Shown in pieces: positions 42,400 through 54,096 of a stretch of DNA of 60,000 nucleotides. Under the pieces are notes generated by a model. The model saw nothing but the letters and a program-made list of their open reading frames with translations, did no database searches and had not been told where the DNA came from. Numbering within the stretch: position 1 is the stretch's first letter; every line of letters begins with the position of its first letter. Source of the DNA: Polytrichum commune (Eukaryota; Streptophyta; Polytrichopsida; Polytrichales; Polytrichaceae); contig OX485808.1 in assembly GCA_950295325.1 (NCBI GenBank), positions 27,488,527 to 27,548,526 of the forward strand, in the 5' to 3' direction. Both the position numbers and the translations under genes were made by a program.

Positions 42400-45250
42400 G
42401 AATAAGATCTCCATAATCTAGTTTCCACTATTGGATTTAGGATCACAAGGATCTTGACCGACTATCCCCAAAAACATCATGGGCAGTGGTTTCATCCGCA
42501 ATTCTCATAAACTCTAAAAAAAATGCATACAAACAACAACATATACATAAATTCTAAAAGTGCATAATTTAGTATAATTGCACAAGTAGATCACTCTAAG
42601 GCATTTTTGTGCACCACGTGCGGCTGGGTTTTTTTTGTTTTGGGCTATTTACCTTCAAGAGCTGAATTAAAGCCTCCCTATAATTACTTAAATCTCAAAA
42701 ATGGCCCATTTGTTTGCACCCTTCCATTACTTATATTGTCCAAGTCACTGTAATTTTTTGTACTCTATATTCCTTTTGAGTAATAAAAGCTAATCTACTC
42801 ACAATTGACGAGTGTTGAGGGAAAGCATGGAAACAAAGAAGGGTGCAAACAATAATACCATTGCAAACAAAGTTATGAAGAAAACACATAGGAGACCATA
42901 GCAAAGTAATACCATTACAAATATTGTTATGATGAAAACACATAGGATCCTTCTAGGATCCTTATCTTCAGCCCCTATATTAATTTAACATAAAAATAAT
43001 GGCCTACTTTTTATATCCATCTAACTTACTTATAATGAGATTGTCTACATTTAATGGCCCCTTCATTATTTAGAATTCCTTTATAATTTTTATTTCAAAT
43101 GATTTTAATCCTCTCTATATTATGCCGCACGTCGTTTTTAAAATGCACTAAGTGATCTACCCGTGTCTAATTGTTGTTGTTTGTATGGGGAAGGATGATC
43201 AGCCCCCCCCCCCCCACATCAATGAAAGCTCAAATTTATGAACCTATGAACTGGCCGTGAGCTACACCTTAGCGGATTGAATGAAAGCTCACATTTATGA
43301 ACCTAGGAACCGGCCGTTAGCTACAGATGACCTGATTGAATTTGAGAAATAAAGCAAATCTCAGAAGATTTGAGGTTGAAGTTTGACATTTGAGGTTCGA
43401 GACTTCAGGAAAATTACCTATCATTTTAGACGAATAATTAACATACACATAATATGAATAAAGCAAACTTTGAAGATTTCAACCTGTAACTTGTTGGGTT
43501 TATGATCACTAGGATCTTGATCGACTATCCCCAAAACCTTCGAGGGTAGTGGTTTGTTCAGTAATCCTCCTAAATTCTCAAAACATGCATACAAACAACA
43601 ACACTTAGACATAATTCTAGAAGTACATAATATTGTCCGGTGTACTTTCGTCAATGAAAGTACACTGGAAAAAATTCCCCGGGGGGAGCTCTAGATAGGG
43701 TGTTTGAGGATCACGTGCGTTCAAGCCCCCATTACATGGGAGCTATGTATGTACATTTTGTGGATTATTGTAGGCCTATGCTTACCTAAATTTCTTAATT
43801 CTGTTCATTTCATGTGCCCTACCTTTCATTATAATTTTCTTGTTGGACTAATTATTTGTAGGCTATCTTCATTAAAAATACAACATCTGAGCATATTTTG
43901 GAGGGGTTTAGACATAAACATGTAATAGGGAAAATTGCTTGGGTACTAGAAACAGAAACATTCAACATGCATGAGTCCATACAAAAAAATAGTCCAAGTG
44001 TGAGGTTTAGGGTTATGATAACGTGCATGTTGACAAACCGAGGGAAGATTGAACCCTAACACGCCATCCAGCAGGTCATCCATATGATGATGTTTATTTT
44101 TCATCCACCAATATTCATCAGCTATAACTGTATGCACATGAGGACATTGGATCCCATTCTGACCAACCTAATTTACTTCCAAAAAAATTGAAATCTACTT
44201 TTGTTTTTTGGCAAGCCTATTGTAGATAAAATATTCAACTAAAATTTAGTATTATCACCTACCTTTCATTATTTATAAAATTCATAATACCGATTTTGGT
44301 GATGCTAATTTACTTCGAAGCCCTTTCTAAAATTTAGGACCAAGGCAATTATAATACCCCTTCATTTGATCGCACGCTAACCAAAAAAAAGGGGGGAGTG
44401 CTCCCCCCGGGAAAAATTCCGCACTTGCAGAATTCTGTCTAAATGTTGATGTTTGTATGGGGGAGGGGGGGATAATCAACCCCCCACATCATTGAAACCT
44501 CACATTTATGAACCTAGGAACCGGCGGTTAGCTACATATGAACTGATAGAATTTGAGAAATAAAGCAAATCTCAAAAGATTTGAGGTTGAAGTTTGACAT
44601 TTGAGGTTGGAGACTTCAGGAGAATTTCCTATCATCTTAAAGGAATAATTAAAATACACATGAAATGAATAAAACGAACCTTGAAGATGTCAACTTGTAA
44701 CCTGTTGGATTTAGGATCCCTAGGATCTTGACCAACTATCCTCAAGACCTTCAAGGGCATTGGTCTAATCTGTCATCCTCCTACACTCTCAAAAAATGCA
44801 TACAAACAGGAACATATAGACATAATTCAGCATTTGCAGAATTTTGTCTATATGTTATTGTTTGTATGGGGGAATGTTCAACTCCTCAAACGGTATAGAC
44901 TCTTTGGCTATGGGGAAGTTTATTGTGATAGCTCAACAAATTCTTACCATCCAGCAAGCAAAGTGTATAAAAGCAATAAAATTTGAGTTTGAATCACCCC
45001 CCCCCCCTTTTCCAAGCCGTTTAATTTTGAGAAATAACCAATTGAAGTTGGACTCTTCAGGAGAATTTCCAATTATTCTAGAGGAATATGTAAAATATAC
45101 CTCAAATGAATAAAGCAATACCTGATGTCAACCAATAGCCGGCTAGAATCACTAGGATCTTGAGTGACTATGCCCAAAATCTTCCCGGGCAACTGGTACG
45201 ATCGGGCACTAAAATCTTCAAGGGTTTACTTTATTTCTCAAACCCTACAC
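42400..45250. repeat. Intron 2 of copy 2: diverged repeat units
   Basis: A segment with GGATCTTGA-CGACTATCCCCAA and ATGCATACAAACA recurs near 42430, 43495, 44705 and, partly, 45145. The two middle units (about 43190-43640 and 44450-44850) are alike over more than 400 bp, each with a run of C (43203 onward is the longest). The sequence is unrelated to the 360-bp units in the same intron of copy 1. Confidence 0.8.
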
Positions 45251-45451
45251 CTGTAACCAGCTAGATTTAGGATCAATGGGTTCAGTGACAATATTTTCAA
45301 CAGTCAACTCAAGAGTATTGTCACTAAATGGAATTTGATCAGAAACTCTAAGGACGAGCAGTAAATCTCCTGCTAGCCTATGCTCTGTAGAGCAAAAGAA
45401 ATGTGCACCGGTCATGAGAAGTTCATTAACATCTAGATAAGAGGATGAGAG

Positions 45452-45800
45452 AAACAAACCTGGATGATGGAGGTTTTGTCCGCCTCTCCTTCATCCCCAT
45501 GGTCGTCTTCCGCCCATTCATCTAGATCATTTCCCTCGTCCCTTTCTTCTTCTTCTTCTTCTTCTTCTTCCTCCTCCCTCACTTGGCTAGCTTCATCATC
45601 GTCTTCATCTTCATCTTCTTTTGCCTCGTCCTCTTCCATATGGCCTTCCTCCACTGCCTCCAATGTCACCTCATGTATGTTCCTGACTTGGTGCTCCTTG
45701 GCCACTCCAATGGATCTCGCTTTGATTTGCGGCATGGCAACATGGGTGGTCGGGGAGAAGTGGCGGTGAGAGTGTGAGCCAGGGTCACCCCCACCCTTAA
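45452..45800 (-). other. Acidic exon with a poly-glutamate codon run
   Basis: It encodes EEDEAKEDEDEDDDEA, then a run of about eleven Glu, ending at a plausible donor CAG|GTTTGT. It matches in position and composition the acidic second exon of copy 1 (IEDEEEEDNLNEDEEGE). The GAA/GAG triplet tract may be expanding by slippage. Confidence 0.6.
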
Positions 45801-46983
45801 TTGCGTCGTGGTCCAGGTGAGAGATCCCCCTTCCACACTTGTTGTTAGATACCCACAAAAGAGTGTAGCCCCTTCCCCTTCAGTAATGAACTGGTGCACT
45901 CAACACCTCTACTTTATTAGATTTAACCACTAGTGTTCACAAACACTTAGGCCACGAACTCACACAAGTCAAAATCCAATCAAACCTTTGTCACAACTTA
46001 AGAGAACTCAACCCAAAATACCATAATCACTCAATGCCTCTCACTGAGGTCACCACATGATTACTCCACGTATGGGCACATTTCCCAAATTAACCCCATC
46101 ACCTAATTCTGCACTACTCTAACTCTAACATTGACTCACACTTAAAACTTCTAGGTGGTTTTAACCATTTATATCAGTGTCCTGGAACTCTTAGTATCGT
46201 GAAAGTTGATCAACTATTGTTCCATCCTAGCTGTAACCTTTGGAGTCCAGCAGCTCTCCCACACCCAGATTCAGGCTTCCTTCATCCGTGCAATCCCTGC
46301 ATCTAAGACTCCACCCAAATACTAATCTTAACACCATCATAATTAATTAAAATAATATCTAAATTTTAATGCCTCACACTTGTTATCGCTTCAACAATTC
46401 AAGCAACCACAAACGCTAAGGTCTTTTATAATTTTTAATGTTAAGTAGACATGTGGGCACCATATTGGGCTCAGAGAGAGGTATTGTGGTGCTCCCCCGC
46501 CCATTAGCCCTCTTCGCCATCGAGTGAGACCGTACAGAATGAGAACCCGCCCTCTCCTTCCCAACACCCCATTCCAAACCCTAAATCAATAACAAATGAG
46601 ATTCTACTTCCACTCTAGGCAATGACTAGGAAATTAATTCAATAGATATTAGGTCAAATTATTACTTCTAGTGTGGGTTGGGTATCCACTTTTTCTTCAA
46701 TGTCTTGGATATCAAGCCTCGTCTCACTAATAATTTACACATCCTCATTCTCATAGATGTCAGGTTGTTCCGTATCAATCCCATCTTTGAGGAGTTCCGC
46801 GTCTTCAAATGTTAGAGTTTGTGTGATCGTACATATTCCGCGCTTTGTAATTCTAGTCAAATTATCCCCCATCCTTGACCACTCTAATGCTTTTCGTGTC
46901 GAATACTTGGAGGAACCCTTCCGTCTGTGTTTCTTCAAGGGAGTTGAGAACTGTGAATGTGCGAACACATCTTTGTCGAGCAT

Positions 46984-47513
46984 TTGCACAAATCAAATTG
47001 GTAATTAATTAGCAACACAAATAGAAACTGAATGTCTCAAGTTTGATTGTTGTTTTGCTTCAAGAATGAATTGTCCCTCCTCCACATCCATGTATATTTA
47101 ATTTCATCATATAACATAACAACAATAACAACAACAATAACATACCTTAACCATTTGAATCTTAGGGTTTTACATTTCAATATGTCGTAGCCTATTTCTA
47201 GCCATCATACATTTTGAATTTTTGTATAGATACATTGTATGTGGTGGAGTTCTTATTTAAGGTACATAACACCCTTGCATTATTTCAAACCCTACTTGAG
47301 CTGTCATTGGAATATTTCTAAGTTTTTTTAAATGTATGTCACGTGAATTCTAATAATGGAACCACTAGTACTATCCAAATTGTGTTATCAATATACAAAG
47401 GTTATAAAGATGTATTGTCATTGTTGTTTGTGTCCACATTATTTAATGTCTATGTCATGCATCATTTCCATTCCTCATTTTCGTGAGTCTGCATTGAATT
47501 TGTTTAACTTCCG
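46984..47513. promoter_or_regulatory. Divergent intergenic region of the second module
   Basis: 530 bp between the start codons of the methyltransferase-like copy 2 (minus) and transposase copy 3 (plus). It is the equivalent of 23566-23993 in inverted orientation. No clear shared motif could be fixed by eye. Confidence 0.5.
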
Positions 47514-47785
47514 ATGGCATCTCTTCGAACGGGAGATTGCTCTATTCCTTTCGTTCTTCCTTTGGGTATAGATAGTTTTGAAGTGGTCTAGGAGAATTTG
47601 CTTAGTCTAAAGTTTAACTTTCGCCTTGGTACCATGTATGTGGAACAAGAATTATTCCAAGAGACGGGTGAGTTGTGCGAAACAATTTTGATTCAAAAAT
47701 CAAGAGTGGATAGTGGTTTTTTTTTGTCATTGGCGTGGGCTCGTACAAAGTGATAGGATTGTCTGAATTGGAGATGGATGCAGGG
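47514..47785 (+). pseudogene. SWIM transposase copy 3, first-exon fragment
   Basis: It starts MASLRTGDCSIPFVLPLG and aligns to copy 1 (MATIRAHGSFIPFILPLE) through LLSLKFNFRLGTMYVEQE, ETILIQKSR and GSYKVIGLSELEMDA. One in-frame TAG and one frame change are visible. Homology stops at about 47785, where a GGGAAACTTTGTAGTGTGAGC sequence begins. The C-terminal 90 percent of the gene is absent from the window. Confidence 0.8.
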
Positions 47786-47900
47786 AAACTTTGTAGTGTG
47801 AGCATAGAGTAAAGAGTGAAGAGCGAAGAGCAAAGAATTTGAATTATGATGGACAAATTTGATAGAAAAAGTGCCTATGACCGTGGAATTTGGAGATGTT
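47784..47900. mobile_element. Left end of a fourth element (D)
   Basis: GGGAAACTTTGTAGTGTGAGC, then GAGTGAAGAGCGAAGAGC iterations, then CTATGACCGTGGAATTTGG. This repeats the order terminus-iterons-subterminal motif seen at the left end of element B (GGGAAAGTTAGTATGCGAGC, GGAGAGC, CTATTACCGTGGAAAT). It points right. I could not find its right end, so its extent is unknown. Confidence 0.55.
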
Positions 47901-50900
47901 TTGAGTTCAATTTGTTGAAAAGGTACCGCAATCCCTTCGAGATTATAACTTAATCTAATTCCACCAGCAAGTAGAACATGAAGGCTTGGAAGAATGTATA
48001 TCTTTTGAAAGGTCTTGTAGTGTGGTTTCTAAATGGTTTAGGATTAAATTAGGCTTGCTCGATGACCGGTCGAACCGGTCACCTCCCCGCGAGCGGGCAA
48101 CACCTGGAATCTCAATCGAGGTGCCCCCTAGAAGTTTGTGGGGGGAACTTAATGTCCCCCCAACTAAGAGGAGACAAAGGCGTCTTACGTGCCTACTCGA
48201 AGGCGCTAACCTAAAACAAGGTCCATCTAAACCTCTTGATGGACTCATCCAATTTTTGTTACCAGATAACTTTACTTGAGTGCCACGAATCCTTGGCCAA
48301 AAACTAGGGTACAAAATGTTCTATGGTCCAATCCAAATACATGTGCACTTTAGATTTTATGCTTTGTCTATCATCATGCCATTCAATATTATTTGCACAC
48401 ATAACTTCTTTTGGTTGAATCATTACATGTAGGCTTGAAGAAAACTTGGGGCGGGGATTCATGACACCCATGTATTGTCATTTCGTCATCTTTGTTCGAT
48501 ACCTTTCATCTTGCTTGATGAATCCATCATTTTTTTGATATAGCAATCTTAAAAGCTACAAAGACTGGCGCTTTTCTTATGGCCAAAATCACAAGCCTAG
48601 GCAAGTTAGTAAAGAGTGCTCAATCAGTTGTTGGGGAGTGGGACCCTAGTCTTGTCATCAATCCTCAGACCATAAGTTGCTCTCCATTTGTGTGATCTAT
48701 GATTCACATGCATCATTCTCACCATCCTCCTCATGGAACAACCCCCAAGCTTATCTCACTATTTAGGATATACTTTTGCATGGGCGATGGCTTCTGGTTT
48801 CGTATGATGCAACATTCCATAAGGAAATAAAATAAATAATGTGCCAAACATAATTAGATTTATGGATAATGTTATGGATTGGATATACTCAAAACATTTA
48901 AGGATTTTGACCTTAGTATGTCGAGGTGTGTTGTTTATGTGTGACTTTGCTATGTTTTAGTGTTGTTTGTTAGTGGTGGTTGGTACTCAAGCTGTAGTGA
49001 CACATGATCGCTATTTACACGACAGACAAGGAAGAAAGTCAAACCCTTATAAGAGCTTTTATTCTCTCTTCAAATGCACATAATGAATCAAGTTATCTCT
49101 CACTCCACCACGGAAGAATCCAAGAGTGTAAGTAAGGGGAGAAGAACTTAAGATTTATTGCAAAAACATGTAATTTTCACCTCACACAAGCTCTCTTCAC
49201 ACACACTCACAAGGCTTAACTTGACAAGAATGCCAAGCCAAGGAGGAGGCTCCTCATTTAGGAGCACTTCTCCAACTTCTAAGATTCATCCATCCGAATC
49301 TAAATGAATGAAATCCCACGGATAAGGTGCGGCCACCGACGCCGCATACCAAGACAAAGTTTTAAATAAACTACAAGTTTCAAATGAAATGATAATTTTA
49401 AATGAAAGTGAGTTTCTAAATAAATTGAAAGTTTTATGGTAAAATCCAAATTTTACTTAAAAATTGCCATTGGGTTCTACTTGTCTCCGAAAAACCTCAT
49501 ATGTATGCATGGCATAGAATGATTCCGCACGGAATTCATGTGTACGTACATGACATTATAAATAAAGGAGGAGGACATGTTTGAAAGGTCATCATGGTAT
49601 GGAGGATATGAGAGGTTATTAATGAATCATCTTACTATAGTCAAAACACTATAAATGTTATAGGTCGGGAGTAGAAAAAAAATAAAATATATAGAACTAT
49701 AAAAAATAACACTAATATAATTCATACCGATGATTAATAACATTTATAGAAATAACACTTAAATTTTATGAAAATGAAGAACATAACATTTTATAATAAA
49801 AAAAATGAAAGTACAAATGATAATATATAATCCAACTAAACTAATTGAAAGAAATAATCTACATAGTAGTAACTTGATAAGATTCTTCCAACTAAACTAA
49901 CCGAAAGAAGAGTTTATAAAAGTCTGACGATAAGCTTCCAAATGATGAAATGAAACTTCTTACAAGAGACCTTGTATGCTCCTGATGTGTGATAGGGCAT
50001 CATTTGGTCTTTGTTCAAAGTATTTCTTCAAAGTCTCTAGAGAATGCTCAGCAACACTCAATCCTACAACTTCTTCTACCACATCAACCATAACCTCATC
50101 AACATCAATATCTTGATGTTTTGAGGACTTAATATCCAAAAACTGCTTATCGGTAGGTTCATAGGGGTTGTTTAGATCAAACTTCATCTCATAATTGAGG
50201 TATTCATGAGCATTCATCATGTCACAACATAGGACATTCATCATTATCAGAGCATTCATCACTATCAGAGGACAACAATGTCAGTGTTTCCATCTCCTTT
50301 CCCAAATTTGCTTGAAAGTGCACAAGGAGGAAGGATCTCTAAATAAGAGAGAATATTTTACTTGTTCACAAAGAATATGGGATAAATGTGGTTACATGTT
50401 TAAAATGTATGTTCTCATATATTATTACCTTGATTTTCTCAAAATTAACACTTATAGAGGTGCAATTAACAAAGAAGGGAGTAGAGCATGTTATAACACT
50501 TAATACATAACACTCATTAGGCTTACCAAGTGTGTTTTTGTAGGGGAGTAAAATATTCTTAACATATATGAAATTAGATAGGGATAACACTTATAGAGTC
50601 ATGATTGTAATTGCTAATCTTAGTTACATGTGACAGTTAAAAAAATATGGATAATTTACGTTTCAACTTGCAAATATTTGTCAAGAATATGGGAGAGAAA
50701 ACTATAAATTCATTGGAGGTTAACCCTTAATTAGTCAAATAAACTTAAGATGTATAAAATCCTAGCGAAAAGTAAATAAAAATAAATTTGATGAAAATAT
50801 TTGATAAATGGAGGTTTTTTTTTTGCATGGAAATTGTGGACCTAAACAAAAAAAAAACAATGTAATTAAAAAGTAAGAAGAGAAGACGACGTGAAGACTT

Positions 50901-51434
50901 GACATGTAAAATCAAAATCAAATAAAAATAAATGTAATGAAAAATAATTTATGCAACAGGACATTTTTGTCTGGAATTACTAGATCGAAAAAAAAATACT
51001 ATCATACACGAACAATGTAACCCTAACTATGATGTTTAGTCCAGTATAGAAAGTAAAAAGAGAAAACGATGTGAAGGCTTGACATGTCAAATTACATATA
51101 TGTTTTTTTGGATGAAAAGTAATCTGATGAAAGGAGGGCGGTTTTGCATAGACTTTGTTGTTGAAAAAGAAAACAATCATACAAGAGAAATTGTACATAG
51201 AAAGTCAAAAGACAAGAATAGATAGCTCTTTGACCTCCCTTCCAGGTCACGCCAGCCTCGGGGTTCGTAGCGATTTTATTCAATCGTTCTGACATTTTCT
51301 TTCACAAAAAGCAATTGAGGCATCAGTCGGACGTCAACTTCTGCGGCCAGGCCCTTCTCGACTTCGGCAACGCCCACCATGATTTGAGTGTTGTTTTGTC
51401 TTTCTGCAGTCTGTCTTAAACCCCGCAGGCAAAG
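47901..51434. other. Low-coding DNA upstream of the YJU2 gene
   Basis: Mostly AT-rich with scattered purine runs. No RNA gene or long ORF supported. A small palindromic block GACCGGTCGAACCGGTC is near 48062. A short minus ORF (listed separately) is the only protein-like stretch. The last 200 bp before 51435 should include the YJU2 promoter and 5' UTR. Confidence 0.5.
49960..50262 (-). pseudogene. Short ORF, possibly the C-terminal fragment of a transposase
   Basis: 100 codons ending AEHSLETLKKYFEQRPNDALSHIRSIQGLL, preceded by an acidic stretch. The ending has the look of the helical C-terminus of pogo/CENP-B-like DDE proteins, but this is a weak resemblance from memory. No upstream catalytic domain is visible on the same strand. 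Confidence 0.25.
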
Positions 51435-54096
51435 ATGGGAGAACGGAAGGTTTTGAACAAGTATTATCCCCCAGACTTCGACCCTGCCAAGATCCCACGC
51501 ATGAAGCAGCCCAAAAATCAGCACATCAAGGTGCGCATGATGCTTCCCATGAGTATCCGCTGCAATACATGCGGCAATTACATCTACAAGGGCACCAAGT
51601 TTAATTCTCGCAAGGAGGACTGCGAAAATGAGGTATGCATTTGTCCGCACTCAACCTCTCCAATTCGCAAGTGGAGTTTGGTGGTCCCCTATTCTAACAA
51701 GATTTATTTGTGGCAGACTTATTTGGGGATTCAAATATTTCGCTTCTATTTCAAATGCAGCAGATGCTCTCCTGGTCTAACTATGAAGACCGACCCTCAA
51801 AATAGTGACTACATCATGGAGTCTGGAGTGTCGCGCAATTACGAGCCTTGGCGAGCTACAGATGAGGTTGGTCCTTGTTTATGTACATAGCACTCTTTCT
51901 ATTTGCTAGTGCTTAGTTGACTTTACTAAATGACATGGACACCGCAGCAGTTCCAGTTCAATATATATATATACACACATGTTTTGCAATTTTTCATTGC
52001 AAGAGACTGTTTTTAATTACGTGAAATTGTATTACTGATAAAGTCTCCTCTTTCTTTTTGTTTGTTAGGCTACAGATGAGGCCAAGAAACAAAGAGATAC
52101 AGAGGAGCTGGGTGATGCAATGAAGGCGCTGGAAAATCGCACATTGGATTCCAAGCAAGAGATGGATATTCTTGCTGCTCTTGATGAAATGAAGTCAATG
52201 AGGGTAAGTTCCTTTCCATTCAAGTTGCGACACATACATTGCAGAGAATTTTGGTTTGAATCTTTTAGCCAAATTAGCTTCAATATTGTCACACCATGAC
52301 ATTCTTACTTCTGAAAATGGTAACTTTGCAAGGGGCGCTTTATCAACTGATGCCATCTTGAATTGGGTTATTGGTTGCAGTCTCGGCATGCAACAGTGGC
52401 AGTGGAAGATATGATGGCAGCTCTACGCAGCACAGCTGCACAGAGGGTATTCACAGCACCTTGTATGAAAGAATTTGGTCCTAATCTCTTGTATTGAATT
52501 TTGAAGACTCTCCTGAGGAACTTTACTTTTCAACTATCTGTCTGCACTTAATACACCATATGCTGGCTGTTCTATCATTTAATATTGAACTTGTCTCTTC
52601 AGGAAAAGGAGCTTGAGGAAGAAGATGAAGCTATGTTACGTTCAGTGGTGTTTCAGGTAGGCAAGGCTGCACCTCTATAAAAAGTACACCAGCACCATGT
52701 TCGAATGTGTGTTGTAGAAGAGATTTGTCAAAATATGCCTTGTTATTCTGCTTTACAATTAGCTTGTGCTGTTGTGGCCTTTTGTTTACTTAGAACTCAT
52801 CTCAGCAGTTCAGTATATTAGTATCTCCATGACGACCAATTGGTTATCATGTTCAATTGACTTCATCTGGCACCTGTTTCCATAATTGCTGATGCTAGTG
52901 CATTCTGGGCGTTGTTCACACAGAATTCTGCAAAGTTTGTGAGGCGTTTGGATGATGATGAATTGGAAGATGAGGAGGATGAGTTCCTCAATGAAGGTCA
53001 AGATTGGACTGCCAATGGAGCCAAGAGGAGTGAAGACTTTTCAATGGTAGGACCTTACTAGGACTCAATCTCTATGCTCCTAGCCACCATTTCGTATGTT
53101 GTGCTTGTGGTTTTATTAAGCTGTTTGTAATGTTTTGGCACTTGGTGGTAGATGTTCCTTACAGACTCCCCTATTAAATGGAGGGTCTTAATATTATCCC
53201 TATGTAGTTATATTATAATAGCTTGGTGGTTGGGATTTTTCTTCAGTGGAGAATGTCCCAATGAACTTGAGCAACCTTAGGGCAAGAGTGATATTTAAAT
53301 CGAGGCTTCTGGTAACAAGTTTGGCAATAGAGTTTCTTATAGGATTTCTTTGATTTTGCAGAGGAGAAAGGTTGAAAAAGAACTGCAAGGTACCAATAAT
53401 TCAAAAGGATCAGCACAGGCAGCTGACATCCTTGCAAATAATGTTCCAGATCCTGAAGCGAAAGGTATGACAATTATAAATTAGGATACTTTCGAATCCA
53501 GGAAGGCAGTGGAATGAGAAGTTTGTACTCTTTGTTTCTATCTGTTTTAGAGCCTAGAAGTTGCAGAATGATATCATTTTTGAATGAATGCCATGTTTTG
53601 GTGAGTATATTTGTATTTGTATTTTGAGACCTAATCTTGCTTCAATTTGTTGAGGATAGTCCTGTTCTTGACCTTGTGCCTTTCGCAAGGATAAGGAAGT
53701 AGTGTCCGAGGGATCTTGAAGGTTACCTGAAGTGCATGAAGATGTATGTTGTGGAGTCATTTATTTGTGAGTTCTTATCCAGTCATGTTGGTTGCTTTCT
53801 TTGTCGGGTTTATTAACATGGTATGCTGTTGTTTTGTGAATGACACAGCAGGGGCTGTTCGAAATGGGACGTTGATGGCTCCTGGTTTTGCTGCAAGACC
53901 AAAGCCGGTGGCATTCACAATCAAGCGAAAGGCAAATTCAGTTTCCACCTCTACAAACCAGTGCACAACCGTAACAGTTGGTGAGCAAATTACATGTGAA
54001 GTAGGAGCACAGGCAGTAAAACATGGCAACCAACCGAGTGTGATGACCTCCCTCGGTTTAGCATATGGAGACAGTGATGAGGATGGCACAGACTAA
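51435..54096 (+). CDS. YJU2: YJU2/CCDC94 (CWC16) splicing factor homologue, 8 exons
   Basis: Exons 51435-51632, 51717-51866, 52069-52203, 52381-52446, 52603-52656, 52924-53046, 53362-53464 and 53852-54096; all introns GT-AG, 84-387 bp, total 357 residues. The start is fixed by [17 protein letters not shown], the invariant N-terminus of this family. A zinc site is formed by C43-x2-C46 (CNTC) and C80-x2-C83 (CSRC), followed by [10 protein letters not shown] and the conserved [23 protein letters not shown] helix. The C-terminus is basic-acidic and ends [13 protein letters not shown]. In yeast and humans YJU2 joins the spliceosome with the Prp19 complex and promotes the first catalytic step near the branch site; the plant protein presumably acts likewise in the nucleus. 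All exon junctions keep frame. It is the one clearly functional host gene here. Confidence 0.93.

Larger units (their letters stand above)
39105..46983 (-). pseudogene. Methyltransferase-like gene, copy 2 (decayed, inverted relative to copy 1)
   Basis: Exon by exon it matches copy 1: exon 1 at 46983-46735 (RRKGSSKYSTRKALEWSRMG), an acidic exon at about 45800-45452, exon 3 at 41954 to about 41410 in several frames, exon 4 at 41340-41150 (STKHDHVKTNCPHKIHR), exon 5 near 41060-40865, exon 6 near 40765-40670 (LELTLEKLQNIATTRVP), exon 7 near 40440-40250, exon 8 at 40088-39813 (WVDKSNDLCIFTASH) and exon 9 at 39451-39105 (FDLLIADLLEG, TYDFTLLRD). Exons 10-12, carrying motifs X and I, are missing. 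Frameshifts and stops are frequent, so it is much older than copy 1. Its exon 3 retains HWHYLVDC where copy 1 has a stop. Confidence 0.78.

Noticed and set aside
45464-45769. Plus-strand serine-rich ORF
   Set aside because: It is the antisense of the acidic Glu/Asp codon tract of the methyltransferase-like copy 2; low complexity explains its openness.
48430-48480. AACTTGGGGCGGGGA as a polypurine tract of another LTR element
   Set aside because: It is purine-rich and followed by a TGACACC-like start, but no second LTR, primer site or coding region could be found nearby.
48960-49380. Possible LTR-like block upstream of YJU2
   Set aside because: The composition recalls LTR U5 sequence, but I found no TG...CA pair with a flanking duplication.
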